A stretch of DNA of 64,000 bases from Bacteroidota bacterium (GTDB taxonomy: Bacteria > Bacteroidota > Bacteroidia > Flavobacteriales_D > Crocinitomicaceae), in the NCBI GenBank assembly GCA_016192075.1, contig JACPUU010000004.1, positions 124,001-188,000 on the forward strand, in the 5' to 3' direction. Below are positions 19,191 through 28,188 of the stretch, in pieces (positions within the stretch are counted from its first letter, which is position 1; each line of letters begins with the position of its first letter). Made by a program: the position numbers and the translations under genes. Under the pieces are notes generated by a model. That model searched no databases. It saw nothing but the letters and a program-made list of their open reading frames with translations, and was not told where the DNA came from.

Positions 19191-22013
19191 TCATACCTCA
19201 CAATGCTCACAATACTGTGAATCCGGATTATGTTCAAAGAAAAAATCCGGCTGATAGAGTGCTTCAATTTTTCGTTTCAGTTCTGTTTCAAATGAATCTA
19301 AAAGCTGTTCACTTAAAACAGGGTCTCCCTCTTTACCCACGCGCACATTCTGCAGCCAGTCATTGATATTAATCATGGATATAATGCCCGCTGAAAATGT
19401 TTTGTGCTGAGGGTTGTTGGCGCGGTACATGCTGGCATACATCAGCAATTGCCGGGCATATCCTTTTTTGTCGTGATCCATCAGTTTATACAATTCATTT
19501 TTTGAAACGTATGATTCGGTGATAACCACTTTATCATCGTCGCATTTTCCTGATTTGTAATCGACAATACGAATCATTGTACCCACCTGGTCAATGCGGT
19601 CTGCCAGACCTGACATCCGGATTTTTTTTGTCACCCCGTTAATTTCAAGCTCAAAGTCCAGCTCAAGCCTTTTCTCCAGCTCCTTTACAAAAATGGGTTG
19701 CGTTGATTTTTCAATTTCTTCTATTTGTTTGTCTATGAATTTGGTCAAAAAACTCAGTGAAACCTCAAATGATAAACGGTTCTGTCCATACCTGATTTCT
19801 GATTCGGTAAATGATTCAAGGTATTTTTCACGCAGGTATTTTTCAAGGTGCGGTTTTTCTTTTTTGAGCGCTTCTGAATTCAGCGGTTCATTTTTGTCCA
19901 GAAAATTTTTGCGGAAAATAAGTTCCAGCACGTCGTGAATTTTTGTACCAAACGTAGACGATTCTATATTTTCTTCTACCTGCTCATTCTCTCTCATTTC
20001 AAGTATGTAGCGGTAATAAAAATCAAGCGGGCAGGCCACCAGTTTATTCAGGGCTGATGGAGATAATCCCTGGGTTGAAAAATAGGCATCCAGTTTTTGG
20101 TGAACCGCTGCTACTGAGGGGTAACGCGTTGCCGCAATAACAGCTGTGCGGTCATCAGGCGTGTAGGTGTTGCGCACAATCCGGTGTCCGAATGCGGGAT
20201 CCAGTTCATTTTCAAGTTGGGTAATATAACGGCTCTTTTCACCATTTCCATTGTCGTCTCCGCCGCTGTTATAGGTCATGTAAACCGTTTTTGCGCGGTG
20301 CAGCAGCCGGTAAAAATGGTGTGCAAAAATGGCTTGCCGGTCTTCTTCCGTTGGCAGCTGATGGTGCTTTTTAAGATCGTAGGGTATAAATGAATTGCTG
20401 ACATTTACCTGCGGCAGGTTGCCCTCATTCATGCCCAGTATAACCAGGTTTTCAAAGTCCAGCAGCCGCGTTTCCAGAATTCCCATAACCTGTATTCCCG
20501 CCGTTGGATTTCCTAAAAATGAAAGTGATTCACTTTGCCAGAACTGGTAGAACATGCGTTTGAATGATTTCAGGTCCATGAAGTGCTGGTAGCGGTTCCA
20601 GATTTGTTCAAACTTTTTAAAAGAAACAGAAAAATGATACAGCATTTCCAGCTCCAGGTCTTTGCCGGGTGTGTCTTTAAAAATGCTGTAAAGTTCAGCA
20701 ACCAATACGTTCATGGCAGCAAATCCATCTTTTGAGGGCTGCTCCCACCAGTGAAAAACCTGGCTGAGTGAACTTAACTCGGGCAGATGTTGGGTAATTT
20801 CTTCCCAGTCAATAAAAACCTGGTTATGTTCCAGAATATGATTTTCAAGATCTGTCAGCCGGGCCTTACTTTTAATCAATGAAGAGATATATGCGTGATC
20901 CAGCACACGCAGCAGCGACTTATGATAGAGTTTTGAATTTTTGAATTTTTGAAAATTAAACTGAAGGTCAAAAATCAAATCAACCAGGCTTTTCAGGTGA
21001 GAGTATTTGAGCGGATACCCCATGGTAATATTTGCCGTTTCAAGTGATTGGGGTAACGACTGGCTGAGTGGAATCAGCAGTGACTCATCGGCCAGAACAA
21101 TGGCAGTTGAGTTAAGATCAGCCCCTTTTTCAACAAGCTCGCTGATGATCTTTCCGGCTATTTTGGCCTGACCGGTTTGCTGGGCTGATTCAATAATGGT
21201 AATTTGTTTGGGGGCAGCATTGAAATGATTTTCAGTCTGCGGTTTCATTTGCCAGCGCTGGCAGAGTTTGCGGTAAAAGTGCGCCGCTTCATGTTCACTG
21301 TTGAGGTAATAAGATTGGTCTATGTCGCTGTGAAAACTTCCCCGTTTTTCACGTACCAGGTAATGAATAATTTTTTCTTCGCTCGCAGACAAGGCGTTGA
21401 ATCCCAAAAAATAATAATGCCGCTGCGTCAGGTTTGCAGTCGATATTGTTTCTGCAAATCGCTGGTACGCTTTTCCCTGGTAAGTTTCACTGCGTGCGTG
21501 TAGGGTTTCATTAAATACGTTATAATAGGTGTGTAGCTGGTTCCAGAAAAGCAGGTATTTTTCCTGGCCCTGCGAAAGTTCAGGGTCATTAAAACTCCAG
21601 TGCTCAATTTCTTTGATATTTCGCAGATCGGCAAAAATCTGATCCGGCGAAACCAGGTAGCGATCTATTTCATCAAAGTCTGAGAGCATGGTTTTTCCCC
21701 ATTTCAGAAATTCGTTAAAATCTTCTTCCTTTTCTTTTTCAGGAGTTGTTTTTTGCTGAATTTTCCGGTGAACATCAAACAGAATAAAAAGCAATTCGTG
21801 CTGGTTCAGAATTTTTTCGGGCGTATGCTGGCTGATCCATTCATTAATGGTGATCATTTCGGGTGCAAAAAAAGGTCTTTTACTCAGGTGTGCAAGGTGG
21901 CTCTGAATGTAGACTGCGGCCCGTTTGTTGGGTATAATGACGGTTATTTCGTCAAGATTTTGTTCGTGGAGATTAAATAATTCGGAAGATTTTTCGGAGA
22001 GAAAAGTATCCAT
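19191..22013 (-). CDS. AddB-like PD-(D/E)XK nuclease
   Basis: A 940-residue protein with the arrangement of the AddB subunit of the AddAB helicase-nuclease, which trims broken DNA ends for RecA. The N-terminus has a helicase-like fold without a standard Walker A (VIIPNKRAAVYIQ); conserved middle segments include VILGMNEGNLPQ and RLLHRAKTVYMTY. The C-terminal nuclease domain has LVACPLDFYYRYI, TKIHDVLE and the active-site IVDYKSGK with RQLLMYASMY. Iron-sulfur cysteines are seen in ACPLD and YCEHC, but the usual fourth cysteine is missing because the protein stops two residues later. The partner AddA is not in the window. Confidence 0.82.
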   Translation of the reverse strand: MDTFLSEKSSELFNLHEQNLDEITVIIPNKRAAVYIQSHLAHLSKRPFFAPEMITINEWISQHTPEKILNQHELLFILFDVHRKIQQKTTPEKEKEEDFNEFLKWGKTMLSDFDEIDRYLVSPDQIFADLRNIKEIEHWSFNDPELSQGQEKYLLFWNQLHTYYNVFNETLHARSETYQGKAYQRFAETISTANLTQRHYYFLGFNALSASEEKIIHYLVREKRGSFHSDIDQSYYLNSEHEAAHFYRKLCQRWQMKPQTENHFNAAPKQITIIESAQQTGQAKIAGKIISELVEKGADLNSTAIVLADESLLIPLSQSLPQSLETANITMGYPLKYSHLKSLVDLIFDLQFNFQKFKNSKLYHKSLLRVLDHAYISSLIKSKARLTDLENHILEHNQVFIDWEEITQHLPELSSLSQVFHWWEQPSKDGFAAMNVLVAELYSIFKDTPGKDLELEMLYHFSVSFKKFEQIWNRYQHFMDLKSFKRMFYQFWQSESLSFLGNPTAGIQVMGILETRLLDFENLVILGMNEGNLPQVNVSNSFIPYDLKKHHQLPTEEDRQAIFAHHFYRLLHRAKTVYMTYNSGGDDNGNGEKSRYITQLENELDPAFGHRIVRNTYTPDDRTAVIAATRYPSVAAVHQKLDAYFSTQGLSPSALNKLVACPLDFYYRYILEMRENEQVEENIESSTFGTKIHDVLELIFRKNFLDKNEPLNSEALKKEKPHLEKYLREKYLESFTESEIRYGQNRLSFEVSLSFLTKFIDKQIEEIEKSTQPIFVKELEKRLELDFELEINGVTKKIRMSGLADRIDQVGTMIRIVDYKSGKCDDDKVVITESYVSKNELYKLMDHDKKGYARQLLMYASMYRANNPQHKTFSAGIISMININDWLQNVRVGKEGDPVLSEQLLDSFETELKRKIEALYQPDFFFEHNPDSQYCEHCEV

Positions 22014-22116
22014 TAAATAATTGATTTTTAATTAATTGAATTTTAATATCGTGTTTTAAAACGGCGAATGTTTATAAAAAAATGTTCAAAATATTGGCAT
22101 AAATTGAAACTTTGAT

Positions 22117-22124
22117 TAGATTTG
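22117..22124 (+). promoter_or_regulatory. candidate -7 element of the peroxiredoxin gene
   Basis: TAGATTTG matches the Bacteroidetes -7 consensus TAnnTTTG, with a TTG 20 bases upstream (22094-22096) as a possible -33 element. It lies 29 bases before the proposed TTG start at 22153. Confidence 0.5.
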
Positions 22125-22152
22125 TGTCGTAACATGATTAAATAATCGTCTT

Positions 22153-22614
22153 TTGGAATTAAAAGTAGGAGATAAAGCACCCGGGTTTGCAGGTACAACA
22201 GAAAATGGCCAAATCATAAGTCTTGCAGATTTCAGGGGTAAAAAAGTGGTCTTGTTTTTTTATCCGAAAGATATGACTTTAAACTGTACCATTGAAGCCT
22301 GTAATTTAAGAGATAATTATTCTGAACTTCAGAATATAGGCATAACGATTATCGGAGTCAGCGCTGACACCGGACAGAAGCACGAGCAATTCAAAACGAA
22401 ATACGATTTACCTTATCCGTTGATTGCCGATACGGACAAAAAAATTATCAAAGCATACGGGGTTTGGGGGCCGAAACGGTTTATTGGTTTTCAGTTTCAG
22501 GGTATTCGCCGGACCACGTTTCTCATTGATGAAGAAGGAACCATTGAGGCAATTATAGATAAGGTTAAATCGCGGTCGCATACCCAACAGATTTTAGAAT
22601 TAATAAACAAGTGA
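22153..22614 (+). CDS. bcp: thioredoxin-dependent peroxiredoxin (BCP/PrxQ family)
   Basis: A 153-residue cytoplasmic peroxiredoxin that reduces hydroperoxides with electrons from thioredoxin. The peroxidatic Cys45 is in YPKDMTLNCTIEAC and the resolving Cys50 is five residues on, the normal spacing in the BCP/PrxQ subgroup; Arg (IRRTT) of the active site is conserved. No in-frame ATG upstream is free of stops, so the start is the TTG at 22153, which gives the usual MELKVGDKAP. It overlaps the next gene by the TGATG junction. Confidence 0.92.
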   Translation: MELKVGDKAPGFAGTTENGQIISLADFRGKKVVLFFYPKDMTLNCTIEACNLRDNYSELQNIGITIIGVSADTGQKHEQFKTKYDLPYPLIADTDKKIIKAYGVWGPKRFIGFQFQGIRRTTFLIDEEGTIEAIIDKVKSRSHTQQILELINK

Positions 22615-22991
22615 TGGAAAAAGTAGTTTATAATTACCTGACTGATCAGCCCATGATGTTACCTGAAAGAGACATCACACGGTTGAATAAAATCAGAATC
22701 ACCTTTAAAAATGGTTTCCTGAAAGAGCAGTATCCGCAGGGGTTGGTTGGTTATTACAGAGCTGTTAATTCGCAGGATTTGAGAATTGGTATTGCGGTCA
22801 CCAATTATTCCCTGAGTCTCTATAAACTGGATAAGCGCAAAGATCGGAATATTATTGTGCAATACGATACGCATGGGTTTGATGTGCTGGATATTGAACG
22901 CATTACAGAGATTATTCCTCCGGCCGGTGAAATTGCACTGCATTACTGGATTTCAGAAAATAAGAATAAAAATTTTTTTGACCGTAAATAG
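22614..22991 (+). CDS. hypothetical protein coupled to bcp
   Basis: A 125-residue protein starting at the ATG that overlaps the bcp stop (TGATG), a sign of translational coupling. No signal peptide. It looks like a small mixed alpha/beta protein (RITFKNGFLKEQY, GIAVTNYSLSLYKLDKRKDR). No family recognised. Its position suggests co-expression with the peroxiredoxin, but not a shared biochemical role. Confidence 0.6.
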   Translation: MEKVVYNYLTDQPMMLPERDITRLNKIRITFKNGFLKEQYPQGLVGYYRAVNSQDLRIGIAVTNYSLSLYKLDKRKDRNIIVQYDTHGFDVLDIERITEIIPPAGEIALHYWISENKNKNFFDRK

Positions 22992-23025
22992 ATTACGGTT
23001 TGGTAGCGTTAGTTTGTAGAAAAAA

Positions 23026-23218
23026 AGAAGTAGAACTAAAAACAAAAGGTTATGGCAGAAGTCAATGAGACTTGAATTTGTAAGACAAATTCTTAGTCGA
23101 ATTGATCCCGGCCGAAGCTTCCTCTCCGAGTACCGTAAAGGAAGTGTAAAGCGTAGCGCCGGAATCTGTCAGAGAAAAAAGAGAAGTAGAACTAAAAACA
23201 AAAGGTTATGGCAGAAGT
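23026..23218 (+). repeat. 37-base direct repeat flanking a 119-base segment in the recA leader
   Basis: The same 37 bases occur at 23026-23062 and at 23182-23218. The second copy spans the true recA start codon; the first contains the same ATGGCAGAAGT and then runs into a stop after seven codons (MAEVNET). The 119-base segment between the copies holds a perfect 7-base palindrome (GAATTTG/CAAATTC) at about 23073-23091. The arrangement looks like an insertion that duplicated the leader together with the start codon, or an unequal duplication with foreign sequence between. Confidence 0.75.
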
Positions 23219-24224
23219 AAAAGAAGTAAACAATGACAAATTAAAAGCGTTGCAATTAACGCTGGACAAGCTTGAAAAAGCGTATGGAAAAGGAACCGTG
23301 ATGAAACTGGGAGACACCGCCATTGAAGAGATGGATGTGATTTCTTCGGGTTCGGTATCACTTGACCTGGCCCTGGGAGTAAAAGGATTTCCAAAGGGTC
23401 GTATTGTAGAAATTTTTGGGCCGGAATCATCCGGTAAAACAACGGTTGCATTGCATGCCATTGCAGAGGCCCAAAAGGCCGGTGGTGTTGCGGCATTTAT
23501 TGATGCAGAGCACGCATTTGACCGGTTTTATGCAGAAAAATTGGGCGTAGATACTCAAAACTTATTGGTTTCTCAACCGGATAACGGAGAGCAGGCATTG
23601 GAGATTGCTGATAACCTGATTCGTTCCGGCGCAGTAGATATCCTGGTCATTGACTCGGTTGCAGCGCTGACACCAAAAGCAGAGATTGAAGGTGAAATGG
23701 GCGACTCACAAATGGGCCTCCAGGCACGGCTGATGTCAAAGGCATTACGTAAACTGACAGGGTCTATCAACAAGGCACATACCTGCTGTATTTTTATCAA
23801 CCAGTTGCGTGAAAAAATTGGTGTTATGTTCGGAAATCCTGAAACAACAACCGGTGGTAATGCATTGAAATTTTATGCATCGCTGCGCCTGGACATTCGC
23901 AAAGCAAGCCAGATTAAAGAAGGGGATGAGGTTATCGGAACCCGCACCAAAGTAAAAATTGTGAAAAATAAAGTGGCTCCGCCATTCAAAAAGGCCGAGT
24001 TCGATATCATGTACGGCGAAGGTATTTCTAAGGTGGGTGAAATCGTCGATTTAGGTGTTGAGCTGGGCGTCATTAAAAAAAGTGGCTCCTGGTTCAGCTA
24101 CGGCGATACCAAATTAGGACAGGGACGCGATGCGGTTAAAGCCATTCTCAAAGACAACCAGGAATTAATGGATGAACTGGAGGCGAAAATTGTAGAGCAG
24201 ATCAATTTAAAAGAACGCGTGTAA
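23208..24224 (+). CDS. recA: recombinase RecA
   Basis: RecA forms filaments on single-stranded DNA and drives strand exchange in repair. The 338 residues are full length. The Walker A motif GPESSGKTT is at residues 71-79, the [11 protein letters not shown] and [20 protein letters not shown] (Walker B and loop L1) segments follow, and [22 protein letters not shown] (loop L2) is complete. Conserved through to the C-terminus. It has its own terminator, so it appears to be a single gene. The leader carries the duplicated segment described separately. Confidence 0.99.
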   Translation: MAEVKEVNNDKLKALQLTLDKLEKAYGKGTVMKLGDTAIEEMDVISSGSVSLDLALGVKGFPKGRIVEIFGPESSGKTTVALHAIAEAQKAGGVAAFIDAEHAFDRFYAEKLGVDTQNLLVSQPDNGEQALEIADNLIRSGAVDILVIDSVAALTPKAEIEGEMGDSQMGLQARLMSKALRKLTGSINKAHTCCIFINQLREKIGVMFGNPETTTGGNALKFYASLRLDIRKASQIKEGDEVIGTRTKVKIVKNKVAPPFKKAEFDIMYGEGISKVGEIVDLGVELGVIKKSGSWFSYGDTKLGQGRDAVKAILKDNQELMDELEAKIVEQINLKERV

Positions 24225-24296
24225 ACGCAAAAAGAAATCGGGACAATCGATACCCGTTAAATAGCTACCAAGGTTTTACTTCTACCAAAACCGAAA

Positions 24297-24330
24297 AAGG
24301 GGTGTCAGCCAACTGACACTCCTTTTTTAT
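24297..24330 (+). terminator. Rho-independent terminator of recA
   Basis: A 10-base stem (GGGGTGTCAG/CTGACACTCC, one G-T type pair) with a 4-base loop CCAA, followed by a run of T. It lies 73 bases after the recA stop. Confidence 0.85.
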
Positions 24331-24395
24331 TACCGTTTGCTCAATTCCCTGCGTGTATCGTCAGAATATGCTAATTTTAGGGCAAAATTAGAATC

Positions 24396-25415
24396 GTGCG
24401 AAATTTACTTTTTCTCCCCTGGCTCATCCTTCTTGGTGCATGCGGATCAGGTTCATCTGAAGAATCAAACCCTGACCAGGATTCTGTGGTTTTTGACTCA
24501 CTCGCGTGGTTCAATAAAAGCCTGGAATCAAATCCGTCAAACCTTAAAATTCTGTTGGAACGTTCCAAATATCACTTGCGGCAAGGGAATGTAGAAGACG
24601 CCCAGTTTGACCTGGAGAATTACCTGAAGGCCGATTCGTCAAACTTGGATGTACACAAATTATATGCAGATATTATGATGTCTAAACTGGTGCTTGAAAA
24701 ATCCATGTTCCACTATGAATACATCATTGATCACGATTCACTCTATACCGGGGCCTATATCGGAATGGGAAAACTTTACGCCCTGCTTGATAACAATGCA
24801 GCTGCCATTGCATACCTCAATCAGGCACTCAAAATTGATCCCTACCAGACAGAACCCTATTTTATGAAGGGAATGATTTACCGGAGTGATTTCATAACCA
24901 CCGGCCGCCAGGAAAGCTGGGACATGGCACTTTCTTCATTCCAAACCGCTATTGAGCAAGACCCCGATAATTATTCGGCCTACGTACAGCTTGGGGTCAT
25001 GCACGAACAAATGGGAGACTCAACCGCAGTTCAATATTACAATGCAGCCATAGACATTTACCCGCAGAGTATTGAGGCCTGGTACAACAAAGGAATTTTC
25101 TATCAGAACCGGGGTGAGCTTGATGAGGCATTTAGCTGTTACCGTGAGCTGCATCACATTGATTCAACCTGGGCTGATCCATATTACAACGAGGGGTATA
25201 TTCACCTGCTCATGACAGAACAGATAGACAGTGCTGTTTACTTTTTTAACAAGGCAGTTGAGTTGGATCCACAATATTACCAGGCATACAATAACCTGGG
25301 GCTGGCCTATGAAAAAAAGGGTGATTTGACCAATGCCCGGCTCTATTATACCAAAGCCGTTGAAATTAACCCGGATTATAAACTGGCCAAAGACAATTTA
25401 AACAGGCTGCAGTAA
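24396..25415 (+). CDS. TPR-repeat lipoprotein
   Basis: A 339-residue lipoprotein: GTG start (no ATG precedes it in frame), hydrophobic core and lipobox LGAC with Cys16. From about residue 45 to the end there are eight tetratricopeptide repeats of 34 residues, for example AYIGMGKLYALLDNNAAAIA and AYNNLGLAYEKKGDLTNARL. TPR stacks serve as protein-docking scaffolds, here in the periplasm or at the outer membrane. Its stop codon overlaps the start of the next gene by one base, so the two are likely coupled. Confidence 0.85.
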   Translation: MRNLLFLPWLILLGACGSGSSEESNPDQDSVVFDSLAWFNKSLESNPSNLKILLERSKYHLRQGNVEDAQFDLENYLKADSSNLDVHKLYADIMMSKLVLEKSMFHYEYIIDHDSLYTGAYIGMGKLYALLDNNAAAIAYLNQALKIDPYQTEPYFMKGMIYRSDFITTGRQESWDMALSSFQTAIEQDPDNYSAYVQLGVMHEQMGDSTAVQYYNAAIDIYPQSIEAWYNKGIFYQNRGELDEAFSCYRELHHIDSTWADPYYNEGYIHLLMTEQIDSAVYFFNKAVELDPQYYQAYNNLGLAYEKKGDLTNARLYYTKAVEINPDYKLAKDNLNRLQ

Positions 25416-26032
25416 TGACATTCAGGGAACGTCTGCGCAATCCGTTTGTTCAGCAATACCTGCTGGAAATATTACTTCCGCTGATTGGTTATTTTTTCTT
25501 TGACTGGAGCCTGGTCATCATTGCTGCATTTTATGTGATTGATCAGGTCGCCTCTGAAATTTCATTCCTTCGGAAATTTGCAGCAATCCGGAAATTTGAG
25601 AACAAAACGGCGGTTGTTTTTCTAACCATCAGCAGCCTTGTATTTGCGGCATTGCTTTGCCTGGAACTGGTTGTGCTGCTGGATTATTTTGCACCACATG
25701 GCTTGGCGCGTTTACAACACGTACTGGATGAACTGAAGGCTTTTGCCAAAGATGAATTATGGCTGCTTTTTCCGTTGGTACTTCTGATGTACTACCTGAA
25801 AGATCAGTTTACTTTTTTTATTCCGCGGCGTTTTTCCGGCAAAAATTCGTCCCGCTTTTTTATCTGGCACTGGATAGCAAATTTCAGCATCCTTGCACTG
25901 ATCGTTCTGGCTATTGAACTTGCCAAAAATTCTGATTTACACGACGTGGCTGCAATTGGTATTTTCCTTGCATTGAAACTTATTTTTGACTTTACAGTTG
26001 CTAAAATTGCTGATCACAAATCAAACAAGTAG
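25415..26032 (+). CDS. multi-pass membrane protein, unknown
   Basis: A 205-residue protein with about five hydrophobic segments near residues 17-40, 60-90, 112-128, 143-165 and 172-195. It starts on the last base of the TPR lipoprotein stop (TAATG), which points to coupled translation. No family recognised. The pairing of a TPR lipoprotein with an inner-membrane protein suggests a shared envelope role, which is inference. Confidence 0.6.
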   Translation: MTFRERLRNPFVQQYLLEILLPLIGYFFFDWSLVIIAAFYVIDQVASEISFLRKFAAIRKFENKTAVVFLTISSLVFAALLCLELVVLLDYFAPHGLARLQHVLDELKAFAKDELWLLFPLVLLMYYLKDQFTFFIPRRFSGKNSSRFFIWHWIANFSILALIVLAIELAKNSDLHDVAAIGIFLALKLIFDFTVAKIADHKSNK

Positions 26033-26036
26033 CTTT

Positions 26037-27527
26037 TCAGATCCGTACCAGTTTTTTGAGTTGAAAAACGCTTGTCCGGCTAACCCAGTTATTAATGTTG
26101 ATTTTTATAACCCATTCGGGTAGTTTGGAATACAAAACCTGTGTGGTGTAGCCATCGTAGGGAATACTCCGGATTGGCCCATATTCACATACATAAGCCT
26201 GCTCCGGTTTCACGGCATCAAGGTATTCAATAAAGGTTGCCCGGTCATGTACGGTGCGGCAGGTAATACCCGGTGACCGGTAAAAGTGGATAGGAAGTCC
26301 GGCATCTGAATAGTGTTCTGTTCCAAAACTGAATAGCTCCAGTTTTTTTCCCTCCGCAAAATGATAGAGAAAATGGTAGTAGCTGATATTGTCACTTGCC
26401 GGTAAAAAACTTTGATAGAAGAGTGCCGGCATGTTGATGAATAGTAAAATACCCAGACCAATTTGCCTGATTTTTGGCATTTTGCCAGATTGAATGAAGT
26501 TGTCAATCCCTTTGGCAGAAAGGTATATAAATGCAAATGCAACCGGAAAAAGAAACCGGATTTCTTTGTGCCCGATCATAAAATGGGCCATCAAAAAGGG
26601 TACCAGGCACCAAAGAAAAATACTCCGCGGGTTTTTATAAATTCCATAGAGAAAGAACAACAGTAATGGAATACTCACCGGAGGAAAACCCTTTACAACA
26701 TACAGGTAAATATAATTCCACCACGGACTGACCCCAAAGTTTGAGACAACATCTTCCAGAATATTCACCACAAAATAATTGGCGGGAGTCAGCACCCAGT
26801 TTCCATAAAACCAGTAGTCAATTACAAAACATGTCAGCAGTGCAATAATGCTGCCGGTAATTACCAATACAAATTCATTTAATTTCATTTTATAGATCAG
26901 CAGCATCCATAAGCCCACCCCGGCAATTATAAATGCCACCTGAAACCTGAAATAAAAAGCAAACCCCAGCAGCAAACCTATAATGAGCAGTCTGAAAAAT
27001 TGTTTTCGTTTTGCAAAATTGCGGTAAGTAAGCAGAAAAAAGAGGGCGTATAAAACGGTTATTGAAGCCAGATTTTCTGACGAAAACCGGGCACTGATAA
27101 ACGGAACGAACCACAGCAGAAAAACCATAGCAAAGAAAATTTTTTGCCCCGCCTGCGTTTTAAAATCTGTAAGTAAAATCAGCGCCAGCTTATGCATAAC
27201 CCACCAGGCCGACAGGCCAACCAGCAGGCGCAAAACAAAGGCCCAAAAAAACGGATCAGTTATTCCCAAAAAGCTGAAAAATTGAATGATTCCGTAGGCT
27301 ATGAATATGGGAAGTGCCGGCCTTATTTGTTCATTAAACTCCCACGGAAGAACAGTTGACGGGATATTGCCTGATTTATAATGACAGAACTCCAGAATCT
27401 GAAAATGTTCATCGGGGTGATGATAACCTTCACTAAACCAGGCGGCCAATACAAAAATGGCAAAACTGAAAACTGCCGTTTTTTGAAAAAAAGTAATTGT
27501 GCGGTAGTTTTTGAGTCCGGGTAACAT
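26037..27527 (-). CDS. GT22-family (ALG9-like) mannosyltransferase-type membrane protein
   Basis: A multi-pass membrane protein of about 496 residues with the signature HPDEHFQ near the N-terminus in the first extracytoplasmic loop. That motif is typical of glycosyltransferase family 22 (ALG9/PIG-B/PIG-M type), which transfer mannose from a lipid-phosphate donor; Asp/Glu of the loop would be catalytic. About ten hydrophobic segments follow. I use the ATG at 27527 rather than an upstream TTG. In bacteria the acceptor is usually unknown. It converges with the membrane gene of the previous pair, 5 bases apart. Confidence 0.78.
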   Translation of the reverse strand: MLPGLKNYRTITFFQKTAVFSFAIFVLAAWFSEGYHHPDEHFQILEFCHYKSGNIPSTVLPWEFNEQIRPALPIFIAYGIIQFFSFLGITDPFFWAFVLRLLVGLSAWWVMHKLALILLTDFKTQAGQKIFFAMVFLLWFVPFISARFSSENLASITVLYALFFLLTYRNFAKRKQFFRLLIIGLLLGFAFYFRFQVAFIIAGVGLWMLLIYKMKLNEFVLVITGSIIALLTCFVIDYWFYGNWVLTPANYFVVNILEDVVSNFGVSPWWNYIYLYVVKGFPPVSIPLLLFFLYGIYKNPRSIFLWCLVPFLMAHFMIGHKEIRFLFPVAFAFIYLSAKGIDNFIQSGKMPKIRQIGLGILLFINMPALFYQSFLPASDNISYYHFLYHFAEGKKLELFSFGTEHYSDAGLPIHFYRSPGITCRTVHDRATFIEYLDAVKPEQAYVCEYGPIRSIPYDGYTTQVLYSKLPEWVIKININNWVSRTSVFQLKKLVRI

Positions 27528-27799
27528 CAATGTCAAACAAATGGTAAAAAGCCATTATCCATAACGCGGGCCCATCATACTTATTTCAGATGCTCCTTTT
27601 TACAGAGAAAAATGAGGTGGTTTTTAAAGCCGGTCAATACCTGCGGCCGTATGTCAATTATGCGTGAATCAACGTTCGCAAAATCAGGTACAAAAAAAAT
27701 CAGGAAGTTTTGTGAGCGCAACGGATTAAATAGATAATAGTTAAAGCGCAAGGAAATAACTATCCAGATGAAACGGGTGAACGATCAGCTGAAAACAAA

Positions 27800-28177
27800 T
27801 TACCACGCCGGCGTTTTGCATGGATCGTGCGCAAGACCCAAAGCCTGGCCAACCGTTTGAAGTCCGACACCTTTGGTTTTTACCCAGACATAAGCCAGGT
27901 CAACCGGCGTACTTTTTAGTTCTCCCTGGTATGAGTACATCACATATACCTCATAGAACTGTTCGTAACCGGTAAATTTTACTTCTACGCCTTTTACTTT
28001 AATCACTTCCATTTCGGTATTGTCACAGCAACCACAAAACAGTGCCACTTTTTTTGCGTTTTCGATAAACGCTGCAGCGCGGTCAGCATCTGCTTTTGAT
28101 AAATAGGCCAACTGATCAGCCAGTGATACAGATTGAACCAGGAACAGGGTGATGACTGAAAGAATGAATTTTTTCAT
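27800..28177 (-). CDS. small exported Cys-rich protein, unknown
   Basis: A 125-residue exported protein with a signal peptide (MKKFILSVITLFLVQ, cleavage near SLADQ). The mature part has a CGCC cluster at residues 48-51 and a further cysteine at 120, suggesting disulfides or metal binding. The C-terminal segment GLAHDPCKTPAW is distinctive. No family named. It lies 12 bases downstream of purF on the same strand, so it may be transcribed with it. The 272 bases between it and the GT22 gene (27528-27799) hold nothing I recognise. Confidence 0.6.
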   Translation of the reverse strand: MKKFILSVITLFLVQSVSLADQLAYLSKADADRAAAFIENAKKVALFCGCCDNTEMEVIKVKGVEVKFTGYEQFYEVYVMYSYQGELKSTPVDLAYVWVKTKGVGLQTVGQALGLAHDPCKTPAW

Positions 28178-28188
28178 AGCGGTTAATT

